From Bacteroidales bacterium (GTDB lineage: Bacteria > Bacteroidota > Bacteroidia > Bacteroidales > UBA10428): a stretch of 62,927 bases of DNA. The stretch is from the NCBI GenBank assembly GCA_016935615.1, contig JAFGQO010000024.1:1-62927 (forward strand). Direction: 5' to 3'. Both the position numbers and the translations under genes were made by a program. The notes beneath the pieces are model-generated. The model was not told the DNA's origin and did no database searches. It was given only the letters and a program-made list of their open reading frames with translations. This document shows positions 60,745 to 62,927 of this stretch, one piece after another; the first letter of the stretch is position 1, and every line of letters begins with the position of its first letter.

Positions 60745-62850
60745 CTAACTGATAACACTCCAGTCAAATGCGGAAGTTTTCATATTGTGAAGCATACGGT
60801 ACAGCAGTATATTCTTTTCTTCTTTTAATTCAGGATCTGATTCCAGGATGTCCTCAGCAATGTTTCTCGCATACTGAAGCAGTTGTCCGTCACGGGCAAG
60901 GTTTGCTATTTTCAGGTCAAAAGGGATTCCGCTTTGCTGTGTTCCTTCGATATCCCCTGGCCCGCGTAATTTAAGATCTACCTCTGCAATTTCAAATCCA
61001 TCGTTTGTATTTACTAGAGTATCAATTCGCTTTTTTGCCTCGTTTGACAATTTATACCCTGACATTAATATGCAATAACTTTGATCGGCACCTCTTCCTA
61101 CTCTTCCTCTGAGTTGATGAAGCTGTGAAAGGCCATACCTTTCCGCACTCTCAATGACCATAACTGTTGCATTCGGGATATCAACACCTACCTCAATCAC
61201 TGTTGTTGCAACCATGATATGTGCCTTGCCTTTCTTAAAAAGATTCATTCCGTAATCCTTATCTTCAGTTTTCATTTTTCCATGCACACAAACCACTGTA
61301 TACTCCGGAGGTGAAAAGTATTCCGTAACTCCTGCATAACCATCTTCCAAAGCTATATAATCAAGTTTTTCCGATTCCAGTATCAGGGGATACACAATAT
61401 AAACCTGTCGTCCCTGATCAATTTGTTTACGAAGAAAACCATACATCGCAAGCCTTTTGGACTCATAATAATGAAAGGTTTGGATCGGTTTTCGTCCCGG
61501 AGGCAATTCATCGATTACAGAAACATCCAGATCACCATACAATGTCATGGCTAATGTTCGGGGAATAGGTGTAGCCGTCATTACCAAAACATGCGGTGGC
61601 TGAAGATTTTTTTTCCATAGCTTGGCGCGCTGAGCTACACCGAACCGATGTTGTTCGTCAATTATCACCAAACCAAGATTTTTGAATTTTACAGGATCTT
61701 CAAGCAGGGCATGCGTTCCGATAAGAATTTCTATTGATCCGTTTTCAAGATCTGAATAAATACTATCTCTTTCTTTCTTTTTTGTAGAGCCGGTAAGGAG
61801 CAAAACTTGTAAAGGCAGTCCTGCCAGAAAGTTTGTCATTGTATTGAAATGTTGTACTGCAAGTATTTCAGTCGGAGCCATTAAACACGCCTGAAAACCA
61901 TTATCCAGGGCAAGTAATGCAGACATTAGGGCAATGAGGGTTTTACCGCTTCCAACATCACCCTGAAGCAACCTGTTCATTTGTTTTCCTGATCGCAAAT
62001 CAATTCGTATTTCGCGCATGACCTTTTTCTGTGCCTCGGTAAGTTTGAATTTCAGGTTCTTTTTATAAAAAGTATTGAAATGATCTCCGACTTCATTAAA
62101 TACAAATCCCTGAAAATGTGTTGAACGGCCGAGCTTTTGTTTTAGAATTTTTAGTTGTATTCCAAAGAGCTCTTCAAATTTCAATCGAGATTCTGATTTT
62201 TTTATTTCTTCCGGATTGGATGGAAGATGTATTTTATGCAATGCCTCTTGTAAAGAAATCAATCGCAATTTTTTTACCAGATAGTCAGGCAGAGTTTCAG
62301 GAATTGTAAGTTTATCAGAAGAAAAAAAGTCGGAAATTAATTTTTGAAATGTCTTTGAACTTATATAAGCTGATCGTAACTTTTCCGTAAGGCTATATTG
62401 CGGATACAAGGAAGTTCCGACGCTGTTTTCAAATAAAGCAGCAGGCTCTATTTCAGGATGGGCAATATTTATTTTTTTACCAAATCGTGTTGGTTTTCCA
62501 AAAACAATATACTCAACGCCGATTTCATAGCTTTTTTCTACCCATTTGGCTCCCTGAAACCAAACAAGTTCAATACTCCCGGTCTGATCGCTGAAAATAG
62601 CGATCAGGCGCTGTCTGTATTTTGGTCCTTCTTTTCTGAAAGATACAATACGCCCCCTGATTTGTATATGTGTATGTGTTGAATTGATCTCAGAAATTGT
62701 GTAAATTTTTGTCCGGTCGATGTACTTATAAGGGTAGTATTTTAAAAGATCACCAATAGTAAAAATGCCCAGTTCCCTGGCAAACAGATCAGCCCTCTTG
62801 GGGCCCATACCCTTAAGGAATTTTACGTTGGTGTAAAGCAGATTTTCCAT
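60745..62850 (-). CDS. recG: ATP-dependent DNA helicase RecG
   Basis: Remodels stalled replication forks and branched recombination intermediates. The 701 residues contain the N-terminal OB-fold wedge domain (about 55-140: IQIRGRIVSFRKEG, then LVWFQGAKWVEKSY), the helicase core with Walker A GDVGSGKT (298-305), Walker B DEQH (399-402), TATPIPRTLAMTLYGDLDVS and the C-terminal GRVGRGADQSYC motif VI, and the ending TRG-like segment. The frame extends one codon to a TTG, but the ATG at 62850 is the better start. Near the right window edge; it is followed by nagB at 148 bases distance and is a single gene by strand. Confidence 0.96.
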   Translation of the reverse strand: MENLLYTNVKFLKGMGPKRADLFARELGIFTIGDLLKYYPYKYIDRTKIYTISEINSTHTHIQIRGRIVSFRKEGPKYRQRLIAIFSDQTGSIELVWFQGAKWVEKSYEIGVEYIVFGKPTRFGKKINIAHPEIEPAALFENSVGTSLYPQYSLTEKLRSAYISSKTFQKLISDFFSSDKLTIPETLPDYLVKKLRLISLQEALHKIHLPSNPEEIKKSESRLKFEELFGIQLKILKQKLGRSTHFQGFVFNEVGDHFNTFYKKNLKFKLTEAQKKVMREIRIDLRSGKQMNRLLQGDVGSGKTLIALMSALLALDNGFQACLMAPTEILAVQHFNTMTNFLAGLPLQVLLLTGSTKKKERDSIYSDLENGSIEILIGTHALLEDPVKFKNLGLVIIDEQHRFGVAQRAKLWKKNLQPPHVLVMTATPIPRTLAMTLYGDLDVSVIDELPPGRKPIQTFHYYESKRLAMYGFLRKQIDQGRQVYIVYPLILESEKLDYIALEDGYAGVTEYFSPPEYTVVCVHGKMKTEDKDYGMNLFKKGKAHIMVATTVIEVGVDIPNATVMVIESAERYGLSQLHQLRGRVGRGADQSYCILMSGYKLSNEAKKRIDTLVNTNDGFEIAEVDLKLRGPGDIEGTQQSGIPFDLKIANLARDGQLLQYARNIAEDILESDPELKEEKNILLYRMLHNMKTSAFDWSVIS

Positions 62851-62927
62851 CAATGCTAAATATCGTAATATCCACTGAATTTTAAAATTCTAATTTTGCA
62901 TAAATTTTAAATAAGGGATTTTCAGAA

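Noticed and set aside
1..62927. CRISPR arrays, tRNA/rRNA genes, phage or intact insertion sequences
   Set aside because: No regularly spaced direct repeats, no cloverleaf-like sequences with a TTCGAATCC-type arm, and no transposase, integrase or phage structural genes were seen.

Overview
The window reads as a chromosomal segment of a Bacteroidota bacterium, most likely of the order Bacteroidales or a close relative. The evidence is a protein with a gliding-motility/type IX secretion C-terminal domain, TAnnTTTG-type promoter boxes, few Shine-Dalgarno sequences, a DUF3108 protein, a DUF1987/SiaC protein, a NagB fused to a PIG-L-type deacetylase, and many exported beta-barrel proteins and lipoproteins. 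A PPi-type phosphofructokinase and a complete Rnf complex suggest an anaerobic or fermentative, energy-limited life. No tRNA, rRNA, CRISPR array, intact insertion sequence or phage gene was found.

Layout. 1-7.4 kb (minus strand): PPi-phosphofructokinase, purA, a Fur-family regulator, a bifunctional RelA/SpoT enzyme and a type IX-secreted fibronectin-like protein. 8-11.6 kb (plus): two tandem ClC-CBS anion transporters behind a tiny upstream ORF. 11.6-13.2 kb (minus): four small membrane proteins. 13.4-14.8 kb: glyA with a consensus promoter and a bidirectional terminator. 14.9-16.5 kb: an exported protein pair. 16.7-22.2 kb (minus): rseC-like gene followed by rnfBCDGEA. 22.3-26.2 kb: DUF3108, SiaC-like and small alarmone hydrolase genes, a decayed adhesin tail, a lipoprotein and a beta-barrel protein, with hairpin repeats in the gaps. 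26.8-35.9 kb: tsaD, and divergently tamB with exbB/exbD/tonB-like genes, then two membrane proteins. 35.9-43.0 kb (minus): a compact seven-gene operon built around an acyl carrier protein, an adenylating enzyme, several acyltransferase-like proteins and two polysaccharide-deacetylase-type proteins. 43.0-49.5 kb: mutS2, a DUF218 protein and two tRNA methylthiotransferases. 49.5-57.2 kb: a decayed alpha-galactosidase, a small repeat protein, a GC-rich pair encoding a TPR-SpoIIE phosphatase and an exported WD40-caspase, and a divergent exported protein. 57.2-62.9 kb: a lipoprotein, nagB-PIG-L and recG.

How the genes fit together. Most are conserved housekeeping functions: nucleotide and one-carbon metabolism, (p)ppGpp turnover, tRNA modification, repair and envelope assembly. 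The accessory parts that merit attention are the carrier-protein operon (35939-42952), which looks like an envelope or glycan acylation/aminoacylation pathway, and the TPR-phosphatase/WD40-caspase locus (50570-57161), which looks like an envelope stress-signalling module of different base composition. All functional statements rest on reading translated sequences and motifs by eye; no database search was possible.
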